Shown piece after piece: positions 47,301 through 56,992 of a stretch of 64,000 nucleotides of DNA. Origin of the DNA: Pristionchus mayeri (lineage: Eukaryota; Nematoda; Chromadorea; Rhabditida; Neodiplogasteridae); NCBI GenBank assembly GCA_036245805.1, contig BTRK01000004.1, positions 1,488,001 to 1,552,000 on the forward strand, read 5' to 3'. The notes beneath the pieces are model-generated. The model was not told the origin of the DNA and searched no databases. It was given only the letters and a program-made list of their open reading frames with translations. A program made the translations under genes and the position numbers. Within the stretch, counting starts at the first letter, position 1. Every line of letters starts with the position of its first letter.

Positions 47301-49564
47301 AATGGTTGCCGTGCAGTACCAATTCATGCCCCTCATGCTGCGAGGACCGGAATACAACTGCAGGCATGTACAAATGTTTGCATGCTCGATCCGAACGAAC
47401 TTGGTGCTAGTATATCGACAATTTCAGTGCCGTAATGCCTCTGGGACACGAATGGGCTGCCCAACACGGAGTGAAACAGCTCACGTTCGGCATGTATTCC
47501 GTCTTATTTGGAGTGACCGTTGAGGTGAAACTGTGTGGACTACAGTAGTCATTATGCATTTACTATTCCGATTATCTACATTCCGTGCACACTGGGACTT
47601 CGTAGAGATTCGAGGACGTCTTGCTTCAAGCTAAAATAGATTATGCTTAATAATTAATATTTCAGTCTTAGATTATGTACTGGCTTTCTGTAATGGATAT
47701 GGTTGCGAACTTCGCAAAATGCGTGCTGTTCGGCATACTGTTGATAAATGTAAGCAATTTCATTTTCCCCATTTCTCTCATAATTGGATCCGTAAACCTC
47801 TAATCGGTAACGTCTCTTGCAGGGAGACGTTTACTGCTCAAATCGATTCATGACTCTAGGCGTTGGTATCGTTGGTTACGGTAGATGATTAGGGCATTCA
47901 GGGCAATATGTGTCGATTGCCTGATTCAGGCATCTGGTGTACGGCATCTTCCTGCTGCTTGGTTCTGGGAGTCAATCGTTTATTCGAGATACTCAATCTC
48001 TCACATTTCTTCTCGGTCCCTTGGCATTTTCCATTTGAAAACAATTTATGTATTTACCAAATTAGGTTAAGAGAGGATCATTATCCATAAATAAGTCAAT
48101 TGCAGAGATTTTTTTTCTAAAACCGGATAGGCCTAACCCTAAAACTAGTCATCTCAGCGCTCGAGGACAAACATCTACATCGGTTGCTGTACTTCTTATG
48201 GCCTGTTTATGACACTATTCACGCGACCGGTACGTTAACTTGGGGACTAATGACGCACTAAGCGACGGGATGGTTGCCACAAGGTACGAATCAAAACTTA
48301 AAATACTCTTGCGCAATCTAACACTCCGACTGACAATAAAGATAGTAAAAGTTTTTGCTCAAGTTATAACTCAGGTGATTGTCAACTCGACACATCAATC
48401 AATGTTCTTCTCGCCATTCATTCCCGGTCATGACCTCGACGAAGTTCGTTCGAGAAATATTGCTCATTTCAATTAATGGTTTCAAAATAAAGAGCTCGTA
48501 GTGTAGGCAAGGGTAGTATCATCATTACTAGGGTTCCCTTGATGGCATTATTTGACTATTGGAATTCCAAAACCCTCCACTACTCCAAAGTCGAACTCGC
48601 ATACGAGTGGTGTGCAATTAGATTTCCATACAAAATGGAATTCCATATCGTAATGGAATTCCTTTATGCAAAATGTCGAAATTTAGTGGAGAAAATCAAT
48701 GAAGAAACAGTAATCTAGTCAAATGGAATTCCAAAAGTTTTGGAAATCCATTCCACCCCTCCGCGCGAGGGGAATGGGAGGAATGGAATTACGCCACTTT
48801 TTTGTCCTCGCTATTGGAATTCCGGAATCAATTCCATCAAGGGAACCCTAATCATTACGCTTCATCACAATTGGATGCACAAAGCTTTCCGGGAAGCTAC
48901 TATTAGATACATTCCATTGCCACAAGCGTGCATATTATGACAATTGATCACGTATCTCCCGTAACCTCGTCTCGTATGTCAACTGGCCGCACGCGGTGCA
49001 CAACATTTGCGTCGCCAGCTTCACCTGTCTGCTCTACCTTACGCTAACAATTGTAATAGTATCAAAACGAGTACGGATTACTCACCATTATTCTTATCGG
49101 TAACAGAGTTATTTCAGCGAAATGCCGTAATAAATACTAATAAGTCTCGCGTTAACATCAACAGCAATGCCGTATTTTGTTTATCTTAATCTAACATTAT
49201 TTAAAACGTACCAATAAATCACTAATTGCATATTTCAGATATTCATTCAAGTGATGCTGATCTGCAGCGCGAACCTTGTTGCCACTACAATGTGTGTGTT
49301 TTCAAATTTTCAAATGAATAAAAAATCTCTTGCAGATACGTCTACATGAATTTCTTGCCATCACCTCCTTCAGTGATTGTAGTTGGGCAAGTTGGCTGGC
49401 AGCTCATTCATGGTGAATCTTTCTACTATCAATAAGTAATACTTATATTTTAAAATAATTTGAAAATGACAGGTCTACCACCTTTCATCTATATAGCTCT
49501 CAACAAATCGATCAGGAGTTATGTTCTCAAGTCATTTCGACTGGGTAAAGTTGATATCAATTAG
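47301..49564 (+). pseudogene. Srt-type chemoreceptor (7TM), interrupted
   Basis: The start MVAVQYQFMPLMLRGPEYNC matches the Srt N-terminus (conserved NC). Further exons, with approximate limits, are: 47443-47526 ending in TM1 (KQLTFGMYSVLFGVT); 47672-47749 (MYWLSVMDMVANFAK, TM2); 47821-47879 (GDVYCSNRF); 47931-48060 with WCTASSCCLVLGVNRLFEIL, the Srt TM3 signature; 48158-48229 (TNIYIGCCTSYGLFMTLF); 48974-49069 (VNWPHAVHNICVASFTCLLY); 49239-49295; 49336-49411 with YVYMNFLPSPPSVIVVGQVG; and 49471-49564 with FIYIALNKSIR. A hAT MITE sits between the sixth and seventh of these. The frame between the first Met and TM1 is not continuous, and the loop exon around 48380-48470 is uncertain, so the gene is likely damaged at its 5' end. 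Confidence 0.7.
48529..48850. mobile_element. hAT-type MITE, copy 2
   Basis: A 322-bp element with ends TAGGGTTCCCTTGATGG and CCATCAAGGGAACCCTA (perfect inverted repeats), flanked by a perfect 8-bp duplication ATCATTAC (48521-48528 and 48851-48858). It is inserted in the Srt-type gene. It shares most of its sequence with the copy at 23555-23892. Confidence 0.93.
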
Positions 49565-50209
49565 TACATTGATAACGATTAGTATAGGCATGTTGCCAAA
49601 GTTTAGATATCACATTTTCAGAAGGTTTTCTCGAAAACAGCAGAGCGGTCTCCACAACAACGCACGTGACGAACCTGATCGCAGTCAAAATCGAAAATTC
49701 CCGATTCTGATATTTGTATCACAGTCATAATTGTATATGATTTGTATCGGGTTAGAATAACCTACGCCACGGCGGTAGAACCAACATGATCAAATCACAA
49801 TCGCAATGTGACGTAAAATATTTCAAATGATACTCATAGCGTGATGTAAAGTATTTCAAATCGAATACGTATCGTTCATCGTTGATTCAATTTACAGTAC
49901 GCGCTAATCGCCTTGTCCACTTGCGTGCGCTGCGGAACGCGGCGGACGGCGGCTTGCGCGGATTTATTTTGCGGAACGATCATTTTTTCACGATTCGAAT
50001 CTTCTATTTTCAAATTCTCCATAACATTTCGCATCGGAATGCGTATTCATTCATATTCTTAAAAATATATATATCAATATTTTGAATGCGGTAATGCGGT
50101 AATTGAATGCAACCTACCGTAAGCTCAGTTTACGATAGCGGGGCGATTAGCACGTACTCTGCTGTAATGATAGAGGCAATACCCAGTGCAGCTGCCGAAC
50201 AGTCGGTGG

Positions 50210-50520
50210 CAGAATAATAACAATCACCTGTAAATCTCGTTTGCTGGAACAACTGAATACTCCGGATATTCCAGGAAACCGGTGCTGAGCAACTCGGATG
50301 AACATCAATAGAGCTGACTATAGCAATCCAATGAAAAATACCACAATATCATTTGCGAAAATTCATCTGTTCTCTAACTTTCTCAATATGAACACGAGTG
50401 GTCAGTGATCTGTCGGGAACAGACGAAATACACGTCTCTTGAGCGTCGAAACGTCTCGATTTTACCGCTTCTCAAACACAGAAAATGGCGATTCTCGCAA
50501 ATTTCAAATGTTTGTATGTG
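50210..50520 (+). repeat. Dispersed direct repeat, copy 2
   Basis: Matches 46235-46710 in the same orientation but with several internal deletions. See that entry. Confidence 0.7.
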
Positions 50521-50860
50521 AACACTCAGACCGTAAAACCCTAAGGAATCTTAAGTCGAATTCTGAATGGACGAACCGATTCATAAGTGCCCTTTTTGCG
50601 GCAGCTAGACCCATTTCGAGGCGAGAAAATGGGTATAAAAGCGTCGTCTGGAACAGCAAAGAGCATCCTGAAACGAACCCTTCCTTCAGGCCGTTCCTGT
50701 GCGAACTTCGTGAAATTGTCTCCCCATTTGCAAAACTGTCTAATCACTCTAGAGAGTGTGTGTCTAATGAGTATACGATTTCTCGAATTTCGCAATCTAC
50801 TGGTTACTCATAATTTCAGATTTTTCATTAGCAAATCCGTGATCTTCTGCGTTTACTAAC

Positions 50861-50915
50861 ACTAGCTTTGCCCCAAAACACGCTGTTGCGTGTTTTGGGG
50901 TAAAGAGTGGCTAGT
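50861..50915. repeat. Strong hairpin with ACTAG ends
   Basis: The 13-bp perfect stem CCCCAAAACACGC (50871-50883) pairs with 50888-50900 around the loop TGTT, and ACTAG (50861-50865) mirrors CTAGT (50911-50915). It could be a very small MITE or an RNA hairpin. It is not in coding sequence. Confidence 0.6.
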
Positions 50916-51053
50916 CGCAGGCGGGAGAGCATTAGTGATTTTTTAAAGTAGCTTTGTTAGCTCTTCAATTTACCCTTGATCACTCCACCGTTCGCACTAC
51001 AAGTGTGCAAACAGAACCAATGCTCATCCCTCTCCCTCTCACTATTATCAGGA

Positions 51054-54000
51054 ATGAATTCCCTCCTTCTCCTCTCTCTCGTCGGCGTTGTCGCAGTGGC
51101 AGCTGACGAGCTACTCTCTGTCAACGTCGTGAGTCTTCTAACTCAAGTCTTTTCTCGGGTTCTGCGTTCCTCCAACCGGGAATTTCCAATATAGCTGACG
51201 TAAACTTCTCTCCTTCTTAATCATCGGTATGAAGAAAGTCGTACTAATTTTCCTTACCAGGTGATTCGCCACGCCGATCGCTCAGCGACCTCTGGATGGG
51301 CGACGCCCCAGTCTCCTTCAATCCTATTCCGCGGAAACGGAGAGCTGACGGATGTGATACTTCCTGGTACTTAATTTGTTTGAATTTCATGGCTTTCAGG
51401 ACGGAATCGACAACGCGTTCGCTCAGGGCAAGGACTTCAAAGAGAGATACGTCAAGAGTGGCTTCATCGATAAGAGATTCCTGCCCTCGGAGGTTTTTTT
51501 GCTATTTTTTGCGCTTTTTTCGTTCCTTGTATAATCAGTTCCGTAATTCACATGAAAGCAAGTGAGAGGGGCGATGTTCTTCGATAATCAACAGTAGCTC
51601 GAAAATTCCATTGATGGAGTGGGGCATCAGAACAGCATTTGCAGGTCTTCGTTCGTTCCTCAGCCGTCAACCGCTGTCTCATGAGCGCGGCCTCCTTCAC
51701 CAACGCCATGTTCAAGGAGTGAGAACCCGCCATCATAGTCAAGATCAAAGATCAATTTATGCTTGCAGGACCCCGAAGGATCACGCCGTAATTCCTCCCA
51801 TCTTCACCAAGGATGACGTCGATGATGGGGTCAGTTGCCTTTGTTGTTGCTGTTGTTGTTGTTGTTGTCATTATTATTTGTTGTTTTCATCATTGTCCCT
51901 TTAGCTCCTCGTTCCCCTCCTCACGTGCACGGATGGCTGGGATGACGTCGTCGCCCGTCTCAATCTCTCCTCTAACGTCAACGTCTTCCAAACTTCGATC
52001 GTCGCAATGATGAAGACGGAGTGGCCGGTGGCGTGTGCCGTGAGTCCACAGTATTTATTTATTATTTATTTATTGACTCACCATCGATTAGAATCGAGAA
52101 CTGACTTTACTTCAGACCGTCAATCCGGCATTGGTCGATGCGATCATCGCTGAGCTTCCCAACAAGCTGATCGACCTTCCTGCCAACTACAAGGCGTGCG
52201 CCCAGGGTCCCGCCAAGGAGTTCATGTATAAGGTACGGTAGCCTGCTATCGTACTACTCTTCAGTAGTCACCTGCCGTAACTCCTTACAGTACATCGAAC
52301 TACTGGCGGGTGCCGGCAACAGCTACAATGAGCTCCGCCTGAAGCGAGTTGCCGGTCTGCTAACCAACGAACTGCTAGGAAATTTCGCAGCGGTGAGTGA
52401 CCTACCATATCTTAAAATCCTACCGTACCCTCCCAGGTCGCCAACTGCGCTACAGTACCCTGCTCGGGCCAGCCGAAGATGCGTGTCTATTATACGGTAG
52501 ACCATGACTGGGTCTTATCGACAACTGACTGTATTTCAGCACGACGTCAACGTGATCGCGCTGTCCCAAATCTTCGGAGTTCTCGACGTCTTCGAGGTGG
52601 GCACCTTAATCAAATGCTCGCTGATCAATCGATATCAGGGCGTAACTCCCGCCTTCTCTTCCGCCCTCGTCTTCGAGACTCGTCGCAATGCCGAAGGCGT
52701 CTATGTCAAGGTAATAATATTCAAATTGCATCAGCAATGTGTATTCTTACCCTGACTATCCGAGGCTATCGTGTGTGATAGTGATGGTGAAAAAAACGAA
52801 GGGCACAAGCCGACTTGGCAACACTAATGTGAATTGGACTGAGCTTACGGAATTTCATGTTCAGATTTTCAAAAAGAACGGACCGAAGGCGGAATTTGTG
52901 GACACGAGCAACTGCGCTGCCAACTGCTCCTTGTCTGCTGTTACTGCGGTGAGCATAATGGATTTTGTGGAAATATCCGACTTTATTACATGCTATCGCT
53001 CTTGGAATAGATCGAGAGAAGAGCTTATTTTGGCCGTATTTAGAGTACGAATACGGTTCTTTCTGGGTTCTCAAGTGTGTGGCGAGCGGTTGAGTGCGAT
53101 TTCGTCTCTCCGTCTCCGGTTCCGCCCGCCCGGATTCCCTCTCCCAGACGCGTTGGCACGCGGGAGTTGTACGCCGCCACGATGGGTCGCCACTTCTACA
53201 TCGGCACCATCAACGCCAGGACGCTCGGCCCAAGGGAGAAGCAGTCGGAGATGGAACTCGCCCTCGACAAGATCAAGTGGGACGTGGTTGCAGTGCAGGA
53301 AGCCAGGATTGTGGGTTGTGCCTCGTTCAATCTTACATCCTCAGGCACTGTAGTCTACCACTCGGGCGGGCCCACTGCTTCCCATGGCGTGGCATTTTTG
53401 CTTCGACCGCAACTCGCGCGCGGAGCTGTGTTCAATGGCCTCTCCCCTCGTTTGGCCACTCTGCTCCTTCCCGACCTACGGCTCTTCCTGGTCTGCGCTT
53501 ACGCCCCTACGTCTTCCTACGATGACGACGCGTATGAAGACTTCCTAGACCAGGTTGAGACCGCCCTGCGGAGTGCCCCAAAAGGCCATATGCCAGTTCT
53601 GGTTGGTGACTTCAACTGTCGAGTGGCGAGGGAACCTGGCAATGAAAGATTTGTCGGTAACTTTGCCTCTCCCACACCGAACTCACGCGGACGCTGCTTC
53701 ACTGAGCTCTGCGTGAGGAACAGACTGCGCATCCTGAACACGTTCCCCAAGAGACGGCACGGTCGAATCTGGACCTGGCGATCCCCAAACGGCTCCGCAT
53801 TCCACCAAATTGACTACGTTGCAGCGCCCGCCACAGCGAGAGTAGTCAACTGTGGAGTCGTTGGTTGGTTTGAGTTTGACTCCGACCATCGCCTTGTTCG
53901 GATGTGCCTCTCCCTCCCTGACAAGGCGAGGCAGAAAAGATGCAGGGAGCGGCTAGATTTCGATCGAACCGCTTTTACTGTCAACGCAAACCTTCTCGCG

Positions 54001-56095
54001 TCACTGCCCCTTGCCCGCCCCAGTTCTGCCGCCGACGCCTATACTACGGTAAAGGCTTTCACGGAGACCGCGGCAACGAACTGCTGGAGGAAGCGCCAAT
54101 CCCCTTCTTGGATCTCGAGTGGAACGCGGAAGCTCCTAGCGATGCGCCATGAATTGCAATCCAACTCCCAACAAGCTGTCGCCTACTCAGCTGCCTGCAA
54201 AGCTGCCCGGACGAGTTTCGTCGATGACATCAGGAAGCGAAAGGAGGCGCAAGCACGGCAAGCAGCAACCATGGGAAGGAGCATCGTGAAGAGCATGCTG
54301 AGTCTGCAAACCTCAAAGAAACGCCTTCTAGTTCCCGACCCTGTAACTGGTGCTCTCTCTCAAGCAGCTACCAAGACAGTGGTCCAGAGCTTCTTTGACG
54401 GTCTCTACACCCCTGCAGTTCCGTGTCCACTCCCAGTCCCTCCTCAGCCTCTGGATCCCCTTCCTCCCTTCCTACCCGATGAGGTCAGCAAAGCGATGTC
54501 CCAACTCAAGTGTGGTCACTCACCCGGTTCGGATGGCATTCTCCCTGATATGCTATACCACTCTCGAAACCACCTTGCTCCCGTTATCGCTGATCTACTC
54601 AACTATCTGGTAGATGGAGAGGCTGTTCCAAGCGACCTGACCGAAGCAATTGTCACTCTTCTGCACAAGAAAGGAGACCCTACCAACATTGGGAACTTCC
54701 GTCCCATCTCCCTCCTCACCGTTTCCCTGAAGACAATGACCAAAGTCATTCTTCAGAGACTCGAAACTGTGCTTGAAGAAACAGAGTCCTCGACCCAAAC
54801 CGGCTTCCGGCGCGGCTACAGTACTCTCGACAACCTGCATGCCATCAAGCAGGTCGCTGAAAGAACCTCCGAGTACGGTATCCCAATCTACTTGGCGTTC
54901 GTCGACTTCAAGAAGGCGTTCGACTGTGTGGAGTGGAATGCCTGCTGGCAAGCCCTCTTCTCGTTCGGAGCCCATCCCTCCCTCGTCCACATGTTGCGCC
55001 GTCTCTACGAGTCCTCCTCTACACTCATTCGAGTTAATGAGGAGCTCGTTCCTGTGACTGTGCGTCGAGGAGTCCGCCAAGGGGATACCCTCTCCCCTCG
55101 TCTCTTCAACGCAGTGCTACGATCAGCCATGGACAACATTGACTGGGAGTCAGATGGAATTAGAATCGACGGAAGGAACCTTTGCCACTTGGAGTATGCC
55201 GATGACGTGGCTCTCGTTGCCAAATCTCGACCCGAGCTGGAACGAATGCTGAAGAAGCTGATGGACGCGTGCAGCCGAGTTGGTCTCGAAGTGAATGCAA
55301 GCAAGACCAACCTCCTCACCTCCTGCACCTCTACCCGCAATCCAATAATCATCGGCAATCTGCGATTCGAATTCGTCGATAGCGCCACCTATCTCGGAGG
55401 AAGAATAGCTCTTCCCTTGGATCATTCCGACGAAATAGAACACCGGATTCGATTAGGGTGGCTGGCCTGGAGTAAGCTCTCGCACCTCCTATCTTCTCGA
55501 ATTCTGTCCATCAAGATCAGGAGGAGAGTCTTCGAGAGCTGCATCACGGCTACAGTTCTCTATGGGTGTGAAGTATGGGCTCTGAGATCTAGCGAGAAGG
55601 AGAGGCTGAGAGTCACCCAGAGGAAGATGGAAAGAAAGATGCTTGGAGTCACGCTAAGGGACAGATGGAGGAATGACCGCGTGAGAGGGATTACCAAGCT
55701 GAGAGACTGGAATGAGGAAGGATTGAAACGAAAAGCGCGCTGGGCCCTCAAGATCAGAAGAATGGGAGTGGAACAGTGGAGCCGTGCGACAACTGTCTGG
55801 ACTCCATTCAATAGGACTCGTCCCCCCGGAAAGCCTCGCGCGCGATGGAGAGACGACCTATCCCGAGCTATTGGCAGCCATTGGTGGAGTGCAACTTATG
55901 AAGACTACCGACCTATCATCTTCTGAGCGTTTCCGCCTGATAAGATAAATTGATTGATAGAGTACGAAAATGATTGTAGTAGTGGAGGAGGAACTGGTCA
56001 TTGGGGTGTTCAGAAGTCTGTCCTGCATCAACAACTCGAAACCATTTCAGGCAGCTTCTCCTCTCGCGATCACCTCGCAGATTCCCTGCGCTTGA
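51054..56095 (+). CDS. Histidine acid phosphatase family protein, secreted
   Basis: Twelve exons fit: 51054-51128, 51261-51353, 51400-51492, 51645-51718, 51769-51829, 51905-52039, 52116-52232, 52291-52392, 52540-52596, 52639-52710, 52865-52948, 56051-56095. They sum to 1008 nt (335 aa) with all phases agreeing. A signal peptide (LLLLSLVGVVAVAA) is followed by the active-site segment VIRHADRSATSG, then VRSSAVNRCLMSAASF, and the second catalytic segment HDVNVIAL with the His-Asp pair. The family's usual first motif is RHGxRxP. Here Gly is Ala and Pro is Ala, while the two Arg and His are kept. Cys residues near the C-terminus fit an extracellular enzyme. An acceptor (TTATCAG) three bases before the ATG suggests trans-splicing. 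The 3.1-kb last intron contains an RTE retrotransposon on the same strand. The protein is somewhat shorter than typical family members (about 400 aa). Confidence 0.9.
53052..55957 (+). mobile_element. RTE-clade non-LTR retrotransposon, apparently full length
   Basis: A 2.9-kb element flanked by an 11-bp target duplication TAGAGTACGAA (53041-53051 and 55958-55968), inserted in the last intron of the acid phosphatase gene in the sense orientation. It has a 5' leader of about 130 bases before the first ATG, one long ORF, and a 3' end of only about 31 bases after the stop that finishes in GATAAATTGATTGA, the short tandem tail typical of RTE elements. There is no poly(A). Confidence 0.93.
53182..55926 (+). 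CDS. RTE-type ORF: AP endonuclease and reverse transcriptase
   Basis: An uninterrupted 914-codon ORF; the frame stays open from 53077 but without an earlier ATG. The chosen ATG has a strong context (GCCGCCACGATGG). The N-terminal endonuclease shows GTINARTLG, the catalytic Glu in VAVQEARIVG, VLVGDFNCRV and SDHRLVRM. The reverse transcriptase begins near 54470 and shows SPGSDGILPDML, FRPISLLTVSLK, the first catalytic Asp in LAFVDFKKAFD, GVRQGDTLSPRLFN and the YADD box in LEYADDVALVA, then VNASKTNLL. The C-terminal region has ATVLYGCEVWAL, QRKMERKMLGVT and GKPRARWRDDL, typical of the RTE clade. All catalytic residues are present, so it may be capable of transposition. Confidence 0.93.
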   Translation: MGRHFYIGTINARTLGPREKQSEMELALDKIKWDVVAVQEARIVGCASFNLTSSGTVVYHSGGPTASHGVAFLLRPQLARGAVFNGLSPRLATLLLPDLRLFLVCAYAPTSSYDDDAYEDFLDQVETALRSAPKGHMPVLVGDFNCRVAREPGNERFVGNFASPTPNSRGRCFTELCVRNRLRILNTFPKRRHGRIWTWRSPNGSAFHQIDYVAAPATARVVNCGVVGWFEFDSDHRLVRMCLSLPDKARQKRCRERLDFDRTAFTVNANLLASLPLARPSSAADAYTTVKAFTETAATNCWRKRQSPSWISSGTRKLLAMRHELQSNSQQAVAYSAACKAARTSFVDDIRKRKEAQARQAATMGRSIVKSMLSLQTSKKRLLVPDPVTGALSQAATKTVVQSFFDGLYTPAVPCPLPVPPQPLDPLPPFLPDEVSKAMSQLKCGHSPGSDGILPDMLYHSRNHLAPVIADLLNYLVDGEAVPSDLTEAIVTLLHKKGDPTNIGNFRPISLLTVSLKTMTKVILQRLETVLEETESSTQTGFRRGYSTLDNLHAIKQVAERTSEYGIPIYLAFVDFKKAFDCVEWNACWQALFSFGAHPSLVHMLRRLYESSSTLIRVNEELVPVTVRRGVRQGDTLSPRLFNAVLRSAMDNIDWESDGIRIDGRNLCHLEYADDVALVAKSRPELERMLKKLMDACSRVGLEVNASKTNLLTSCTSTRNPIIIGNLRFEFVDSATYLGGRIALPLDHSDEIEHRIRLGWLAWSKLSHLLSSRILSIKIRRRVFESCITATVLYGCEVWALRSSEKERLRVTQRKMERKMLGVTLRDRWRNDRVRGITKLRDWNEEGLKRKARWALKIRRMGVEQWSRATTVWTPFNRTRPPGKPRARWRDDLSRAIGSHWWSATYEDYRPIIF

Positions 56096-56347
56096 TTTTT
56101 CATCTTTCACTCGCATCCGATAAATAGCTTAGCATACAAGCAAAGTTTCCTTACTTACAGAGTAATACATCGAATCAGTGGCATGTGCGGATAATTGAGG
56201 GAGAACATGAGTTATAGCAGAACAATTATGTGATAAATAATTGAACAAATGGCATGTGCATAGAATCAAGTTCATGGCTATCCACTAAAATTGTTTCCCT
56301 CTCTCTCTTCAACATGTTTTCTCGTCCATTGCGAAAAGTCATCATTA

Positions 56348-56455
56348 GAGTTCGAGAAACGATACCACGGTCTCTTCATTTTACACACTCTCTCACCGAT
56401 CGACCGGTCTAGAGAGTGTGTGAAATGAAGAGACGAAGGCCCGAATTACGAACAC
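56348..56455. repeat. GAGTTCGATAAA hairpin MITE
   Basis: A 108-bp hairpin with ends GAGTTCGAGAAACGAT and the degenerate complement CGAACAC, with central CGACCGGTC, flanked by TA (56346-56347 and 56456-56457). It lies 250 bp downstream of the phosphatase stop. Confidence 0.8.
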
Positions 56456-56489
56456 TAGTCATCATTATTCGAGACTCGGGCATAACAAT

Positions 56490-56988
56490 CGTTGTGATAT
56501 CACACATTGGGTATGCTGTAGTTGACTGATTCATCGGAAAAATCGGGCGTTTGGAAGTTATCGGCTGCTGCTGGTGGAATTCTCTTGTGGTGATATCACC
56601 ATTTCTGTTGCGCATGTATTTCCAATTCCGGTCTGCAAGTCAACGAAGCTTTCTAAAAACGCAGTACCTTCGAGGTGATCTACCAAGTTGAATACGGCCA
56701 TGTTCACAATACCATGTTCATATGTTCACAATGGCCGGACTGCATTCCTCTTAAGCTCATAGAATCTACGTCGCTCTTTTCTATGAGTCATTCATTCTGC
56801 TCGCCTTTCATTTCATCTATCGATAGATCGTTCTCGAAAAAAGGTATGCAACCGAGGCGTCAACGACTTGAATTTTACAATATTTACTCTATACTTTTCA
56901 TTCTCATCTTTCTTCCTCACAGTCCCGATAAACTGAAGCGAGCATCAAGAATTCATATCCGTCTTCCACGTGATGCACAACACGTTAC
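56490..56988 (+). pseudogene. Chemoreceptor H, Str-type fragment related to E
   Basis: Sequence matches chemoreceptor E from its 5' flank (GTTGTGATATCACACATTG), then YRLLLVEFSCGDITISVAH, the GVIYQVEYG exon region, FHFIYR and a DKLKRA segment. TM1 is missing, frames are broken (for example TAG after FIYR), and the fragment is cut off by the foldback element starting at 56993. Confidence 0.75.
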
Positions 56989-56992
56989 TTAA

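Larger units (their letters stand above)
49565..51053. other. Intergenic region upstream of the acid phosphatase gene
   Basis: No gene was found. It contains repeat copy 2 (50210-50520) and a hairpin at 50861-50915. Open frames at 50439-50813 coincide with the repeat and lack motifs. Confidence 0.5.

Noticed and set aside
50439..50813. 124-codon open frame
   Set aside because: It overlaps the dispersed repeat and shows no family motif, no splice structure and no coding-like composition.
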